Assembly (NCBI RefSeq): GCF_963576675.1
Contig: NC_088913.1
Span: 80,599,001-80,663,000 of the forward strand
Length of the DNA stretch: 64,000 nucleotides
Source of the DNA: Euphorbia lathyris
Taxonomy: Eukaryota; Streptophyta; Magnoliopsida; Malpighiales; Euphorbiaceae
Reading direction: 5' to 3'
Position 1 is the stretch's first letter; every line of letters starts with the position of its first letter. A program made the position numbers and the translations under genes. Shown here piece after piece: positions 9,934 to 21,690 of the stretch. Under the pieces are notes generated by a model. That model saw only the letters and a list, made by a program, of their open reading frames with translations. It did not search any database and had not been told where the DNA came from.

Positions 9934-12579
9934 TGTCACACCCGACCCAAAACGGCATCAGGCATGAAAAGGAAACAGGATAACGATCTACGAATTCTAC
10001 GAATTCGGCTCTTCAATCTGTAACTCGTTCAATTCTTAATTTACTTTTCTAATAGATAAAAATTTATTTGGACTACCTAAAGTTTTATTTAATTATTTGG
10101 CCTGGACTCGATAATTCTATCAAGCTTGCTACGTATCCCGAATGTCTTTTAATCTTTAAATCGGGAATCAAAGCCACGTAGTTCTACATATTTTAGGTAG
10201 TTCTCTTAACTTAGGTTATATCTTTAATTATTCACATCTTGTTTGACTTTGACTCATTAATTATCTAATTGTATACTTCACTTTATTACTATACAAATTT
10301 TTATTTTTATTTTCATAATACGGTTATTGAACATAATCCAATATTTAGTATCTCGAATTTATTTGATAATCTAATTAAAATATATTTTATATACGAATAT
10401 TTTATCGAATCCAACAATATAAAATTTTAAACTTGAAAACCATGTTATCAAATGAAATCAAACCACAAATGAAATCAATTCATAAATAAATATCGGTATT
10501 TTGGAATTAACAGTTTTATCAAAATAACCGAAATCAAATAAATTGTTCATCAAATCGACGAATAATCAAGTAAACTCTTTATTAAACGAGTTCATAACCA
10601 AATAAACGGGTTATCAAACCAATTTGAACCAAATAAACGTTTTACCAAACCAAATTCATAATCAAACACACGGTCTATCAAACCAAATTCGTAATCAACA
10701 AACTTAACATTATATCCATCCTAGAGTTTCTCCCCTTACGTATCAATCCCTACAATAGAATCGAGATATCTCATAATTTTGCCTAACCCGCATGGTCTTA
10801 CTCAACACTTCTTTGCCATACCCGATAGGTCTTTCAACTGTGTACACAGGTCATGTCCCTCACTGTACATGGACTTCAAATATAAAACCACCGATCCGTA
10901 TTACTCTAGATGGATATATATAAAATCATAAAAGTATAACATGCTCAAATCTCTTTTCACAATCAAATTTCACAATTATTTCATAACCACAAACCATTTG
11001 GCTTCCGCAAAAGAAGCACAATTATTCAAATATTCTCTAAAAATTGTTCAAAGTACAAAATCATTTAAAATCAAATACTCCTTTAATAATAACTAAAGTT
11101 GTCAAAAATTCATATAAAATCACTGATTTATAATTTAATCCAACTCCAATAATCAAATTTCTCAAAATATGGTATCGATGAAGTTAAATATTCTTATCGG
11201 TTATTTTAAGCTCGACCTTAGTAATTCTAAATCAGAGTAGTTAACTATTTATTAACCTCGTTAGATTATTATAAATCTAATTGTATAATTTTATATTCCT
11301 CATTTTTGTACTGATTTTATATACAACTAATTTTATATTCAAACTCTTTTGTGGATTATAATTGACAATCATCAATAGTAATCATTTCTATTTTTCTAAG
11401 ACAATTATCCATCATTACCATTTCTATTATATAACTTATTTTAATTTTAACTTGATAGGATTTAAAATAATCAAAATATTCTTATTGGAATATTTTCGGT
11501 CACTAAAATATAATTTTTAAACTGACATAATTAATTTGGACCAATTATACTTTTTAATTAGTAACGTTGCTAAAAGCCCATTAATATCGAATTTCACGCT
11601 AATAAATCTAAAGGATAATAGTCTAACGTTTATATGGATTATCCATGGTTGATAAATTATTAATAGTAAATCTAAATCTGTTAAAATTGAACGAAACTAC
11701 CTAAACTAAACATACTCACAATCATACCTATAATATTTTTAAAATAATTTGGATCTAAAATATTGTTACCGAAATATCGTCGTCGGTCGCTGAAAATGAG
11801 TCGATGTGCGACACCGAAAATGAGTCGATGTGATCTATTGATAGTTGATACTTTATATGCTTCACGTGATTCCCAAATGTTCAATGATGCTTGTTTCATA
11901 TCCTATTTCTTCATCAAATCGAACATATAATTTCCAAATATCCATAACCCCAAACAAAATTGATATATAGGTTTTTGTTTATGAAGGAATATGGTTGAAT
12001 TTTTATGGTAAAAATTCATCAAATATGTATGATTCAAATAGAAGAAAGAAGGGAAATAAAATAGAAAGAAGATGTAAAATGAAAAAAAATCCAAGTGAGG
12101 GGTGAAATTTTCAATATTTGTTCTCTTATGCCCCTAATGCCCCTAATTTTTCGCCTGCCCCTCCCCCCCCCCTCCCCCCCCCCCTCCAAAATCCCTTGGT
12201 ATTCTCCATTTCATTTTTCAAAGCATCCTTATACTATTATTATTATTATTTTAAAACATGCATGGTGACATGTGTAAGGTTTTGAGTAATAATTATTATT
12301 ATTGTTTTTTTTTATTATTTATTATTATTTTAAATAAAAAATTAAATTGTAAGAAGCAACTATTTTACACGTGTATGGTTTTATGAAATTTGAAAATTTT
12401 TCTATTGATCCTTTTAATTCATGACATTTTATAAAACTTACCTAAAACTTTTAATTTATATCTAAAAACATTAAATTAAAACTAATAATATATTTATAAT
12501 ACCCAATAAGTTAATACTCTAAAATATATGCATTATAATCTATATCGGGATATTGAAATTTTTGGATACGGTCGTGACA
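9934..12579. mobile_element. Large solo LTR, 2646 bp, unit 1
   Basis: Interrupts the LINE remnant between its zinc region and RNase H. The 5-bp duplication AGAGC lies at 9929-9933 and 12580-12584. Termini are TGTCAC...GTGACA. There is no ORF, primer-binding site or polypurine tract inside. The length and TGTCACACCC start suit a long-LTR Ty3/gypsy family, but that is inference. It holds a C-rich tract (12157-12187) and AT-rich ATT repeats (12230-12340). Confidence 0.87.
12157..12187. repeat. Polypyrimidine C-tract in the solo LTR, unit 1
   Basis: About 31 bases of C broken by single Ts, in strongly AT-rich surroundings. It is kept in unit 2 (42712-42742). Confidence 0.9.
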
Positions 12580-12972
12580 AGAGCGGTGCTAATGGATGTT
12601 GACTGTACTTTCTTGAATGCCCGAACAGCTACGACAGATGGTCTTATGGATGTCAGAGAGGGGGGAAGCCTGGGCTCTACTATAGGCCATTACCTGGGCT
12701 AGAAAACGTGATGTTTGAGACAGATGATGACGAAGGCCATCTAGTCGTGTCAGATGGATCAGTCCGAGTTAGAAGTTATTATTTCCCAATGTCGTTCTCT
12801 TATGTTACTTAACAACGAATTTACTATCTGATTTATTAGAAGACAAGCAAATAGCTTAGCTCATGCATTGGCTCGAGCGGTTTCTCATCATGCTATTACT
12901 TTGATGTTATTCAAAATTTTATTCCGGTATCTATATTAAACTTTTGTCAGGTTTTGGCTCATTAATGAAGTT

Positions 12973-13185
12973 TTGTTTCAAAAAAAATTCATGTACTATA
13001 TTTTTATGAAAAAAGATGAAGTTTTGATTAGAGACCTTCCTAACTGGGAGGCCCTTGGCAACCGCCTATATGGCCTCCCCCTGGAGCCTCCCATGCGCGA
13101 GGAGAAGGAGAATAAGTCCGGATACTCTAAAGATACATGGAGAACCAAGCGGGATGAAGCTCTTCTGCCTTATCTTCATCACTGA
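12973..13185 (+). CDS. Unrecognised ORF fragment, unit 1
   Basis: About 70 codons. The first ~15 derive from the A-rich LINE tail. The rest (from about 13020) is charged and Gly/Pro-containing, with better codon-like composition than its surroundings (LPNWEALGNRLYGLP, EEKENKSGYSKDTWRTKRDE). No family was recognised. It could be a captured exon or old retroelement gag. Confidence 0.3.
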   Translation: MFQKKFMYYIFMKKDEVLIRDLPNWEALGNRLYGLPLEPPMREEKENKSGYSKDTWRTKRDEALLPYLHH

Positions 13186-13785
13186 GAATTGGACCATGCG
13201 AATCCAAGATCCATGGCCGAGCTAAGTCGAGCTTTGGCCTACTCATGCTCCACTAGACAGAATATGTACAAGCTCGAGCTCGAGCTCAGTTTAAGCTGAA
13301 CATCCTATTCGAGCTTGATCATTAAGAAAGTTATCTAACTGTGAGCTGCTCGGGGGCATCTTGTTTATTTATTCACGAGTTTTGCTCGCAAGGACCTCGT
13401 TAATTATGTTCATGGATGTTGCCCCAGAATAATTCATTAATTATGTTCACAAGCTACATAGTACAATCTAAAGTTTCATACAAAACTACGTAATTTTATA
13501 TTTCCCCCTTTATAAAAATACTATAATTAAAAAATAGTCAAACCAAGCTTGTTCATGAACATTATAATCGAGTTTATTCATCAACTTGATCAAAAACCTA
13601 CAACAGAGCATGTTCATGAGTTTTTTATCCGAGTTTCATAATGCTTAAGGTCGACTCCTTTACGAATCGAACCTCAAAAACTCGTACTCATGCTCGATTT
13701 GTTTATAAATTGAACTGAACACGACCGAACTTTTATCGAACTGAACACCAAACCCCTCATCTAGTCCGTATAGTTTATGTAATAT
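13186..13785. repeat. GAGCTCGAG-rich dispersed repeat, unit 1
   Basis: Contains runs such as GCTCGAGCTCGAGCTC (near 13273) and scattered 'gttcatgaac' and 'actcgt' motifs. The same motif style recurs at about 16060-16160 (ctcgagctcgttaat). It looks like a non-coding plant transposon fragment, with no clear termini. Confidence 0.5.
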
Positions 13786-13789
13786 TAAA

Positions 13790-14275
13790 TTAGGCTTAGT
13801 ATATCAATTTTCTTCTGAACCTGTACAAAAAGCTTGATCAGTCCTGAACTTTCAAAGTGTCCTGATAGCCCCTCAACCTGCTTAAAATGTAATCAATTAA
13901 TCACTTGATTGCAAAGAAGTAAGCTACATGCGAAATGTGTGTTTCACGTGCCGTCACATGATAGATTAAAACATATTGAAAATGAAGTTTTTACGTCCTC
14001 AAATGTAAAACTTATCATCTCTTATATTAGAACCTCATATCACGATCTTGATCGTTTTACTTTTTCAAGGCACGTACAACACAGATTTCGCACGGAGCTT
14101 AGCTTTTTTTTTTTTACAATCAAATGATTAATTGATTATGTTTTAAACAAATTGAAGGAGCTAATTAGACATTTAAGTAAGTTGATAGAGCTATCAGAAC
14201 GCTTTAAAAGTTTATGAAGCTAATCAAATTTTTTTGGACAAATTCAAAAGGATTTAGTTTAGATATATTTTTTCA
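13790..14275. mobile_element. Long-inverted-repeat MITE, unit 1
   Basis: The left arm (about 13790-13915, with 'ctgaactttcaaagtgtcctgatagcc') is the imperfect reverse complement of the right arm (about 14125-14275). Both carry the 'aactt...gatagctc' and 'taatcaattaatca' blocks. There is no ORF with support. Termini and target duplication were not resolved. Confidence 0.6.
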
Positions 14276-14283
14276 ACTAGTTG

Positions 14284-14360
14284 GATTTCAAAAGATTAAT
14301 CCAGCACCATTCTTTTACTTTGGATTTCAAAAGATTAATCTAGCACCATTCTTATACTAT
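14284..14360. repeat. Two-copy 39-bp tandem repeat, unit 1
   Basis: 'ttggatttcaaaagattaat' with 'agcaccattctt' occurs twice in direct tandem with few mismatches. Confidence 0.85.
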
Positions 14361-14449
14361 TTTTTTAATTAGATATTTTTGGACTTATTTAGTTGCTATG
14401 AATAAAAAAAAAATCTAAGATTGTTTTTCTTTTTATTCTATTTTTTTTA

Positions 14450-15027
14450 GGGTAATTAGTTTATGAGTCTCTATATTTTGACAAAACATACTGTTTAGTC
14501 TCTGTATTTTTAAAAACACACTGTAAGGTTCCTAACTTTTTTCTCAGTGAACTATTTAGTCCTTCCGTCTGTTTGTTAGATTTTTTTACCATTTATGAAT
14601 TCAGAAATGACTAAATTACCCTTTACTATTTATTAGTTAAAAGCAATTTACACCTCTATGTTTTTCTCACACAACTCGCGCTAAAAAATGGAGAAATGAT
14701 TGAATCCGTAACTCATAATCGACTCAAATCAACCAGAAGAACGCAGAGATGAGAAACAATTAAGATAATGGTCTTATATATTTGATTTTGTGGTAAATGG
14801 TAGTTAAGACATTACATTTTTTTAAATAGAATTTGACTCAAATTCAAATTGATTAACAGAATCTTCATGAGAGTCTAACGGCAGGGACTAAACAGTTCAC
14901 CGAAAAAAACGTTAGGGACTAAACAGTTCATCGAGAAAAAGGTTAGGGACCTTACCGTGTGTTTTTGAAAATTCAAAGACTAAACAATGTGTTTTGTCAA
15001 AATATAGGGACTAATAAATTAATTACC
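14450..15027. mobile_element. MULE-type MITE, 578 bp, unit 1
   Basis: Same family as the element at 20986-21516. It starts GGGTAATTAG and ends AATTAATTACC, with inverted arms carrying 'tagtctctatattttgaca' and 'ccttccgtctgtttgtta'. The flanking 9-mers are T-rich (8 of 9 matching), so the target duplication is only suggestive. Confidence 0.75.
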
Positions 15028-15176
15028 TTTTTTTTTATGAGATAAGGGCAAAATTGGTTATAATTTTCAAGCGAGATGTATATTTACGGGTGTTTGTTTC
15101 ACCTTTTTGAAGCATCATTTAACGTTTTATTCTAAATTGCATAAAATATAGTATTTGGTTAATTAGGTTTAAAAAA

Positions 15177-16024
15177 AGCTTAATACATCACCAGCTCCCT
15201 AAACTTGTCCATAATAGTAAATTGGCTCCCTGAACTTTATAAGTGTCTCACTAGCTCCCTAAACTTGCTTATTTCGTATCACCAGCTCCCTAACTTGTCC
15301 ATAAAAATTTCTTAGCTCCATGAACTTTGCAAGTGTCTCACCAGCTCCCTAAAATTGCTTATTCCGTAACAACTAAATACAAAAATCATAATACTAACTC
15401 GGATTAAGGTGCAAAAATACCCTTAACGTTTTGGATAAGGAATATTTTTATCCAGAACCTCTAAAATGGTTCAATTTTACCCCTAACATTAGTAGCCAAA
15501 AGCAAATTTTTAAATTTGGTGGATTTTTTGAATTTTTTTTGTCCAATTCGTACAAAAGTCGGTACATTTTTATTTTTAGTTTTTTCACATCCCAACATAT
15601 ATTTGTGATTTATTACTAATAAAATGACGCACATGTGAAGTGTAGATGACAAGATTCATGACCGAGAAGACAGTTTGATGAATTATTTCTCAAATTAACC
15701 CAATTTATCAATGTTAGGGGTAAAATTGCACCATTTTAGACGTTAGGCGTAAAATTACTCCTAGCCCAAAACATTACGGGTATTTTTGCACCTTAATCCG
15801 AGTTATTATTATGGTTTTTGTATTTAGTTGATACAGAATAAACAAGTTTAAGGAGCTGGTGAGACACTTGCAAAGTTCAGGAAGCTAATCAATTTTTATG
15901 GACAAGTTTAGGGAGTTAGTGATACGAAATAAACAAGTTTAGGGAGCTGGTGAGACAGTTACAAAGTTCAGAGAACCAATCTATTATTATGGACAAGTTC
16001 AGGGAGCTAGTGATGTATTAAGCC
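15177..16024. mobile_element. MULE-type MITE with very long inverted arms, 848 bp, unit 1
   Basis: Inverted arms of roughly 380 bp meet near the centre. They start GCTTAATACATCAC and end GTGATGTATTAAGCC, and are filled with tandem 'agctccctaaacttg' modules. The flanking 9-mers TTTAAAAAA and TTTAAAATG match at 7 of 9. The central part contains the 'caattttacccctaac' repeat also seen at 19625, 21795 and 29840. Confidence 0.8.
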
Positions 16025-16033
16025 TTTAAAATG

Positions 16034-16885
16034 AGACGAGATCAAACACAAATTTTAGCTCGAACAAAGCTCGAAGCTCATCTCGAGCTCGTTAATATTA
16101 TGACGAGTCGAGAGCTTGAGCATGCTAAAGCTTGCTCTGCTCGATTACATCCCTATTCGTAAGAAGTTCCTTTTGTATGAGCGTCGTGGGCAACCTCTGG
16201 GTTGAGGCATTTGACTTGAGAGGTTAGGCATTTTTCGATAATGATATTATAGAGATATAAATAATGTTAAAGAATAAACATGTTTTGTGTAAAATAAAAA
16301 TGATAATTTTATCAATATCAAATAATTACAAACAATTGTTCATAAAAATTTTCAAAATTCGTTAAAATATCTGAAACGTAGTTGTTTCGATAAAAAAAAA
16401 TCTAAACACTATTGTTTTTTAAGTCTAACTAAACACTATATTTTCTATGATTTAGAATAAAATGTTAAACATTGTTTCGAAAAGTTGAAACAAACATCTC
16501 TAAATATACACATCGCTTGAAACGTAATAATTAAATTTGCCCGTATCTCAAAAAAAAATATAAACTAAATGCTTGCTTTCTATTATTAGGCATTTTACGA
16601 CTTTATGTAGTCCTTTTTTGAAAAAGACAATTTACAATTAATGTTGTATTCAACGATTTTGGTAAAAAAAAAAAACAAAGAAATTCATGTAAAATTATTT
16701 AAGGGTAAAATAGTATTCTTAAGAAGCAAAAAAACCATTCTATCCCTTCTATCCTTAAATTTTGATCCAAATGGTTTTACCGATTGTATTTATAGTAATA
16801 TGTTTTGTAAGTTGATATTACAACCCACTTTAATAAATTACACATTTTTCAAGAGTGTCATGGATGGGTAATACCTATTAAAAAA
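16034..16885. other. Gene-free stretch, unit 1
   Basis: AT-rich. The left end (16060-16160) carries GAGCTCGAG-type repeat sequence. A 76-codon ORF at 16641-16871 has no recognisable domain and low complexity. Confidence 0.5.
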
Positions 16886-16887
16886 TA

Positions 16888-17150
16888 CTCCCTCCGTTCC
16901 ATAATATTTGTCGTTCTAGAGAAATTTTTTTGTTCCATAATATTTGACGTTTTGATTCAATCAATGCATATTAATTGATGTTTTACCAAATATGCCCTTA
17001 TTTAAATTGTATTTTTACTTTAGGAATAGATAACAATTAATTAATGGATGCAATTAATACAAGGGTAACAAAGTCTTTTAGTTAATATAATTGCATTTCT
17101 TAATTCTTGTGCATTAACCTTAAAAGATAAATATTATGGAACAGATGGGG
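16888..17150. mobile_element. Stowaway MITE (Tc1/mariner), 263 bp, unit 1
   Basis: Terminal CTCCCTCCGTTCCATAATA faces an inverted TATTATGGAACAGATGGGG, flanked by TA (16886-16887 and 17151-17152). This is the classical Stowaway terminus and target. Non-coding. Confidence 0.9.
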
Positions 17151-17219
17151 TAATCATATATATATATATATATAAACAAAAAAAATTAATTAAGCTACTT
17201 TATAAGTAAACATTATTAT

Positions 17220-17338
17220 TCGATCCCCCACAACGGCGATTGGGAGGGGTTTAAATACCGTAATCCTTGGACCCGCTCCGAATCCGGATTAGTCGGTCCA
17301 ATGTGGTTCGGAGTACCGGATGGTTTAACCAAAAAATT
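17220..17338 (+). mobile_element. 5'-truncated SINE, 119 bp, unit 1
   Basis: Flanked by an exact 16-bp duplication AAGTAAACATTATTAT (17204-17219 and 17339-17354). It starts at TTCGATCCCC, which looks like a pol III B box, runs through a GC-rich body (GGATTAGTCGGTCC, GTACCGGATGGTTTAACC) and ends in A6TT. The A box is missing, which fits 5' truncation during reverse transcription. Confidence 0.8.
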
Positions 17339-17508
17339 AAGTAAACATTATTATGGTAGAAATTATAGTACATTAGCATATCAAAAAATATAGATCTTAA
17401 CCTATAGTATAAGTTATATAAATATAAATGGACAGAGGATGATTTGAAGATGCTACAAACTAACGTTTCGGCTATAAATATGTTTCATTGTGCTTTAGAT
17501 GTTATAGA

Positions 17509-18330
17509 ATATAACAACTTATGAGGGTATCCCTCCCTCAACAACGAGTCCGGAGCCCAAAGACAAGGACTGTGGAGAGCCACCCGAGGAAGACGAGGGC
17601 AACGACAACTAACAGAACACGCGGAGCGTGCCTACTAGGGCGCGGAGCGTGAAGAGCTCAGATTTCGAAGGAAAGTCCAGAAGCTCATGCATGCGGGGCG
17701 TGCCTCCAGCTTTCGAAGAGAATTCTGTATAGGAGGTCAAGTACGCGGACGTACTTCCTGAGACGCGGCGCGTGAAAGCCGCCAACGAGAGCCTCCAAGT
17801 CCAGAAGCTCAACCACGCGGGGCGTGGTGAGGGTTACGCGCGGCGTGCCAACCAGCCTAAAGAATGCTTCCTCTCCAAGTTCTTGTTGTTGGGGAACCAC
17901 TTCTGCCTCATACGAATTTACTGTTTTGCCACTTCCCTTTATTTACTGAACTGCCATTACTACTTTCTTCCCTATTTTGCCCCTATCAATGATGTTATAT
18001 TAGAAATCCTATTTAAGGGCTTTTAGTCTTTTCCTTCAAAATTAGATGGAGTATATAAGCTCCTTATTTTGTAATGTTCAACAACTTTTGATGAATTAAA
18101 CACTATAGCCTCTATTGGAGTTTGGGATTTCTATCCTTGGTTATTCCAACCTTCTAGTTTAGCTAGAGAAGATTTGTATTCTTTGTGAGTTTAAGATTAA
18201 AACTTTTAACCCGACTTCAATCTATATCAACAAGATCTCAGGTTGTGAAACAACCCAGAAGATCTAGAACAAGCTAGAGGTGACCTATGAAGGCACCTGC
18301 AAGGTAAAAAAGTCAATCAAAATATAAGAC
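17509..18330 (+). mobile_element. GC-rich LTR-like fragment with hairpin cluster, unit 1
   Basis: Sharply GC-richer than its surroundings at 17530-17860, with seven variants of CGCGGNGCGTG (near 17617, 17640, 17692, 17740, 17762, 17813, 17835). Most are short hairpins such as CACGC-GGG-GCGTG. Downstream come a TATA-like GAGTATATAAGC (about 18050) and 'gtaatgttcaac'. The layout (regulatory repeats, TATA box, leader) suggests part of a retrotransposon LTR on the plus strand. Ends and target duplication were not found. Two overlapping minus-strand ORFs here are not supported. Confidence 0.5.
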
Positions 18331-18787
18331 TCTATGAGCTGTTTGAGATTATTATAATTAAAAATTATGTAAATATTTTTTAGGTAGGTTTTAATAGATT
18401 GACTTGAGATTTGATTTTTAAGTCCGAACTAAGTCCAGTCCAACTCGGACTCGACTAAATTAATAGTAGACTGAATTGAGTTTGGACTGAGTATTTTTAC
18501 ATGAAAGTCCGATAGACCCGCCTCAACTCGATCCGTGGACAGCCGGAAAGAAAAGAAAAAACACAAACAGCGTCAAACATCCGTTAAGAAAGTGAAGAAA
18601 GTAAACAAACGGGGACCACTGTTCTGTAAAAAGAGATGCGATGCTATTTCTTTTTTCTTTTTTAATTTCTCAATGTAAGTTGTGTTGTACATTTACATTA
18701 ACACCTCATTTTTTTCTCTTTTTTCTCTTTTCTGCCCTTTCCTTTTTGTTTTTGTTTTTCATTCCCTTTTCAGATCAGTGTTGTTGG
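18331..18787. other. Gene-free stretch, unit 1
   Basis: Contains 'cagtccaactcggactcgac' type repeat sequence, then a CT-rich tract (18640-18780). No gene recognised; the 73-codon ORF here is low-complexity Phe/Leu. Confidence 0.5.
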
Positions 18788-19620
18788 GGTAAATTACATT
18801 TATGGCCATTGAACTTTATTAATTTTTACAGTAGGATCATTAAACTTCAAAAAATAATATAAAAGTCATTTAATTTTACACTTTCCAACATTATAACCAT
18901 TAAACGTCAATTAACACCTTAAAATGACATTTGACGACCTCAATAAAAAATTCAAAAATCGACGATATTCTAAATATCTTTAATTCTTTCAAATTTTCGT
19001 TTTCATGTTATTTAAGTGTTGTTTGGTTATGAGAGTAAATAAATTTTTATATAAAGAAAATTCAAAAATTTGTATTTTGGAAAATAAAAAATGTGATTAT
19101 CGTTGTAAACAAATTTAATTCTTGAATATTTTTATTTTGAGGTCGTTAACTGTTATTTTAAGACATTAATTAGTTAAAGTTTAAATGACTTTTATGAGAT
19201 AAATTACACCAATAGCTACTGAATTTTATTCTTTTTCACGGTATGATCACTAAACTTCAATACGTAACATAAAAATCACTCAACTTTACCATTTCTAACA
19301 TTATTGTCACTAAAATTTAATTAATGTGTCAAAATGACTGTTGATTATATCAAAATAATAATAAAAAAAACTTAAGAATTAACGATATTCTAAGTAACTT
19401 TAATTCTTCAAAATTTTTGTTTTGGGATTATTTAAGATTTATTTGGTTAGAAGAGAAAATGAATTTTTAGAGAGCTAAAAAATAGTGATTTTAGAAAATA
19501 AAAAATATGGTTTTATGGTAAATGTAATTCTAAACAACTTTAATTCTTGAGCATATCTATTTTTAGATCGTTAAAGGTCATTTAGTATAAAATTGAGTGA
19601 TTTTTATGTTAAATTTTGAG
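18788..19620. repeat. Two tandem modules of a MITE-like repeat, unit 1
   Basis: Two related ~415-bp modules (about 18788-19195 and 19200-19620) share 'ataaattaca', 'gatcattaaacttcaa', 'ttttgaggtcgttaa' and similar blocks. These blocks also resemble the inner part of the 19-411 element. No ORF. Confidence 0.6.
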
Positions 19621-19624
19621 GGAT

Positions 19625-19960
19625 AAGGTATAAAAAATACCCCTAATATTTATAACCATGAGCAATTTTACCTCTAACGTCTAAAATGATATAATTTTAC
19701 TCCTAAGCAATTTTACCTCTAACATTAATAAGTTTTGCCAATTTTAGACATTATTGTAAAATACAAATATTTTGTTCTTTATTCTACACCAATTACATAT
19801 CAGTTCGTTTTTATATAAAAAAATCATATATTCTGCGATTTAATAATAGAATTTGAGGTTAATATTTATTAATTCGGTGAAATATTTTGATTTTTTTTGT
19901 CCAATTCGTAAATATAGACAGTATATTTTTTAATTTTTTTCCACATCTAATCATATCTTT
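19625..19960. repeat. Dispersed 'caattttacctctaac' repeat, unit 1
   Basis: Shares 'gagcaattttacctctaac', 'tttgtccaattcgta' and 'cacatctaatcatat' with 21795-22110 and 29840-30130, and with the centre of the 15177-16024 MITE. Non-coding. Confidence 0.6.
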
Positions 19961-19965
19961 ATGAT

Positions 19966-20944
19966 ATGAAAATTTTTGAGACCAAAGAAAAGTCCGAAGA
20001 CAAGAAACAAAAATCAATAGTGCTAAAGGCTGACTCATCATAAGAAAACACTATTGATGATGAAGAAATGACAATGTTCACTGGCAATATGAAGCAGATG
20101 TTCATAAAGAACGATCAATATAAAAAGTCGTTCAAGAGGTCTAGCAGACCCAAAAGAGAACAAAGTGATAGTAAGTTCAGAAAGGAACCTTCAAAGCCTA
20201 TCACCTGTTGTGAATGTCATCAGTCAGGGCACATCAAGTCAAACTCCAACTTTGAAAAAGGAAAAAAAAGCATGGCAAAAAGTCTATAGTAGCTACATAG
20301 AGTGACAACGATGACTCATCGTCCTCTGAACATGAAGTTGCGAGACAGCCGACATATGCTTTATGGCTGTGGAGACAGAAAAGCCAAGAGCTGCTAAAGA
20401 AGTTGAAATTTTCAATGCCTCTGACAATGACGATCAGAATGTTGAGGTAATTTCTCTTCATATCTTCCGAAATGAAATGATTAATGTCTTATGTGATGTC
20501 TATGCACTTGTAAATAAGTGCAATAAAAAGAGAATGACATTAGGAAGAAAATGTGATGAAGTTGAGGAAGTAAAACTTGGAGACATATGATATCTTCTTC
20601 AAGACAATACTAGGCAAGTTGAAAATCTTAAAACTATGAATAAGTATGTCACAGAAGTCCAAGAGGAGTCCAAAACCCTCCGAAAGGACATCACATCAAT
20701 TAAGGGTCATATGACTCCAAAACAATATAGCCACCATCAACAACACTTTGGAGGTTACGCCTCCAATGGGAAAGGATGGAAAAATAGATCAGGAGCTTGT
20801 TGTAGCTTTTGTGGAAAAAACGTCCATGTCACGAATATGTGTTGGCACAAGAATGGCTACTATGATAAAGAAGATATAAATATTAACTTTTTCTCTCGTA
20901 AAAAACATGTAAATAACCTCAAACCTAAAAAGTTGAAGAATTAA
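19966..20944 (+). pseudogene. Ty1/copia gag remnant with two zinc knuckles, unit 1
   Basis: Reads as the C-terminal half of a copia gag and the start of the gag-pol linker. Order: KSEDKKQKSIVLKA, a DDEEMTMFT segment, a first knuckle CCECHQSGHIKSN (final Cys lost), an acidic SDNDDSSSSEHE stretch, MAVETEK, and a second complete CCHC knuckle CSFCGKNVHVTNMC near residue 60 of the last piece. Breaks: TAA at 20041, a frameshift near 20285, and TGA at 20588. No protease, integrase or RT follows, because a repeat begins at about 20895. Confidence 0.8.
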
Positions 20945-21690
20945 AGTTGATTAAATTATCATTTAATTCTTAAAAATTTTCATTTGGGTAATTAATTTAT
21001 TAGTCCCTATATTTTGACAAAACACACTGTTTAGTCCGTGTATTTTCAAAAACACATGGTAAGGTCCCTAACCTTTTTCTTAGTGAACTGTTTAGTCCTT
21101 CCGTCTATTTGTTAGATTTTTTTTACCGTTTATGACTTCGAAAATGACTAAATTACTCTTTACTATTTACCTTCAAATTTCAGAAGTGGAAATCCAATTT
21201 AGAAGAAGAAGCTATTTGTATGGAGAATAAGAAAAAGAACAGACCCAATGCTTACGAATTTGAACGATTAAGAAGAAAATCAAGAAGAAGAATACTCAAA
21301 GTTGATTTCAGATGCATTAGAGTTTAATGGAAAGGAAAATAAAGGAAAAGAAGAACGCAAATCCAAATTGACTAACAGAATCTTCATTAGAGTCTAACGG
21401 CAGTGACTAAACAGTTCACCGAGAAAAACGTTAGGGACTTTACCGTGTATTTTTAAAAATACAGAGACTAAACAGTGTGTTTTGTCAAAATATAGGGACT
21501 AATAAATTAATTACCCTTTTCATTTTGAGGTCATTATCGGTAAGATTTAGAAAAATAAAATTTAGAAAAATTTAAAAAGTTGCTGTCATTCTCTATTTTT
21601 TTTTTTGCATACTCAGTTTATAATAAATGTCCTATTTTCATAAATAATTGAAGATGTCAAATTTTCATATATATATATATATATATATAT
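20896..21690. repeat. Diverged copy of the unit-start repeat, split by a MITE, unit 1
   Basis: 20896-20985 plus 21526-21690 resembles 213-540: 'aacctcaaacctaaaaagttgaagaa', 'gaggtcattatcgg', 'gttgctgtcattct', then a TA microsatellite. The MITE 20986-21516 is inserted in it. Confidence 0.75.
20986..21516. mobile_element. MULE-type MITE, 531 bp, unit 1
   Basis: Starts GGGTAATTAATTTATTAGTC and ends in the inverted ACTAATAAATTAATTACCC. Exact 9-bp target duplication TTTTCATTT at 20977-20985 and 21517-21525. Clean insertion into the older repeat. Non-coding. Confidence 0.92.

Larger units (their letters stand above)
8270..12985 (+). pseudogene. Degraded second LINE (RT end, zinc region, RNase H end), split by two solo LTRs, unit 1
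   Basis: Three plus-strand pieces read as one LINE ORF2 3' half: 8270-8324 (SKDEGGLGVR), 8882-9928 and 12585-12985. The middle piece has WKIGDGQSINVWKDPWLQ, the typical zinc-region lead-in, and later WWRSRNDRHW. The last piece has VDCTF and RRQANSLAHALARA of RNase H. It ends in an A-run near 12980. Stops and frameshifts are numerous. It is older than the minus-strand LINE and not close to it in sequence. Confidence 0.85.

Noticed and set aside
17609..18026. Overlapping ORFs in the GC-rich LTR-like fragment
   Set aside because: Open because of GC-rich palindromic repeats; no domain and no splice or start support.
18641..18862. Phe/Leu-rich ORF resembling a membrane peptide
   Set aside because: It is a translated CT-rich low-complexity tract.
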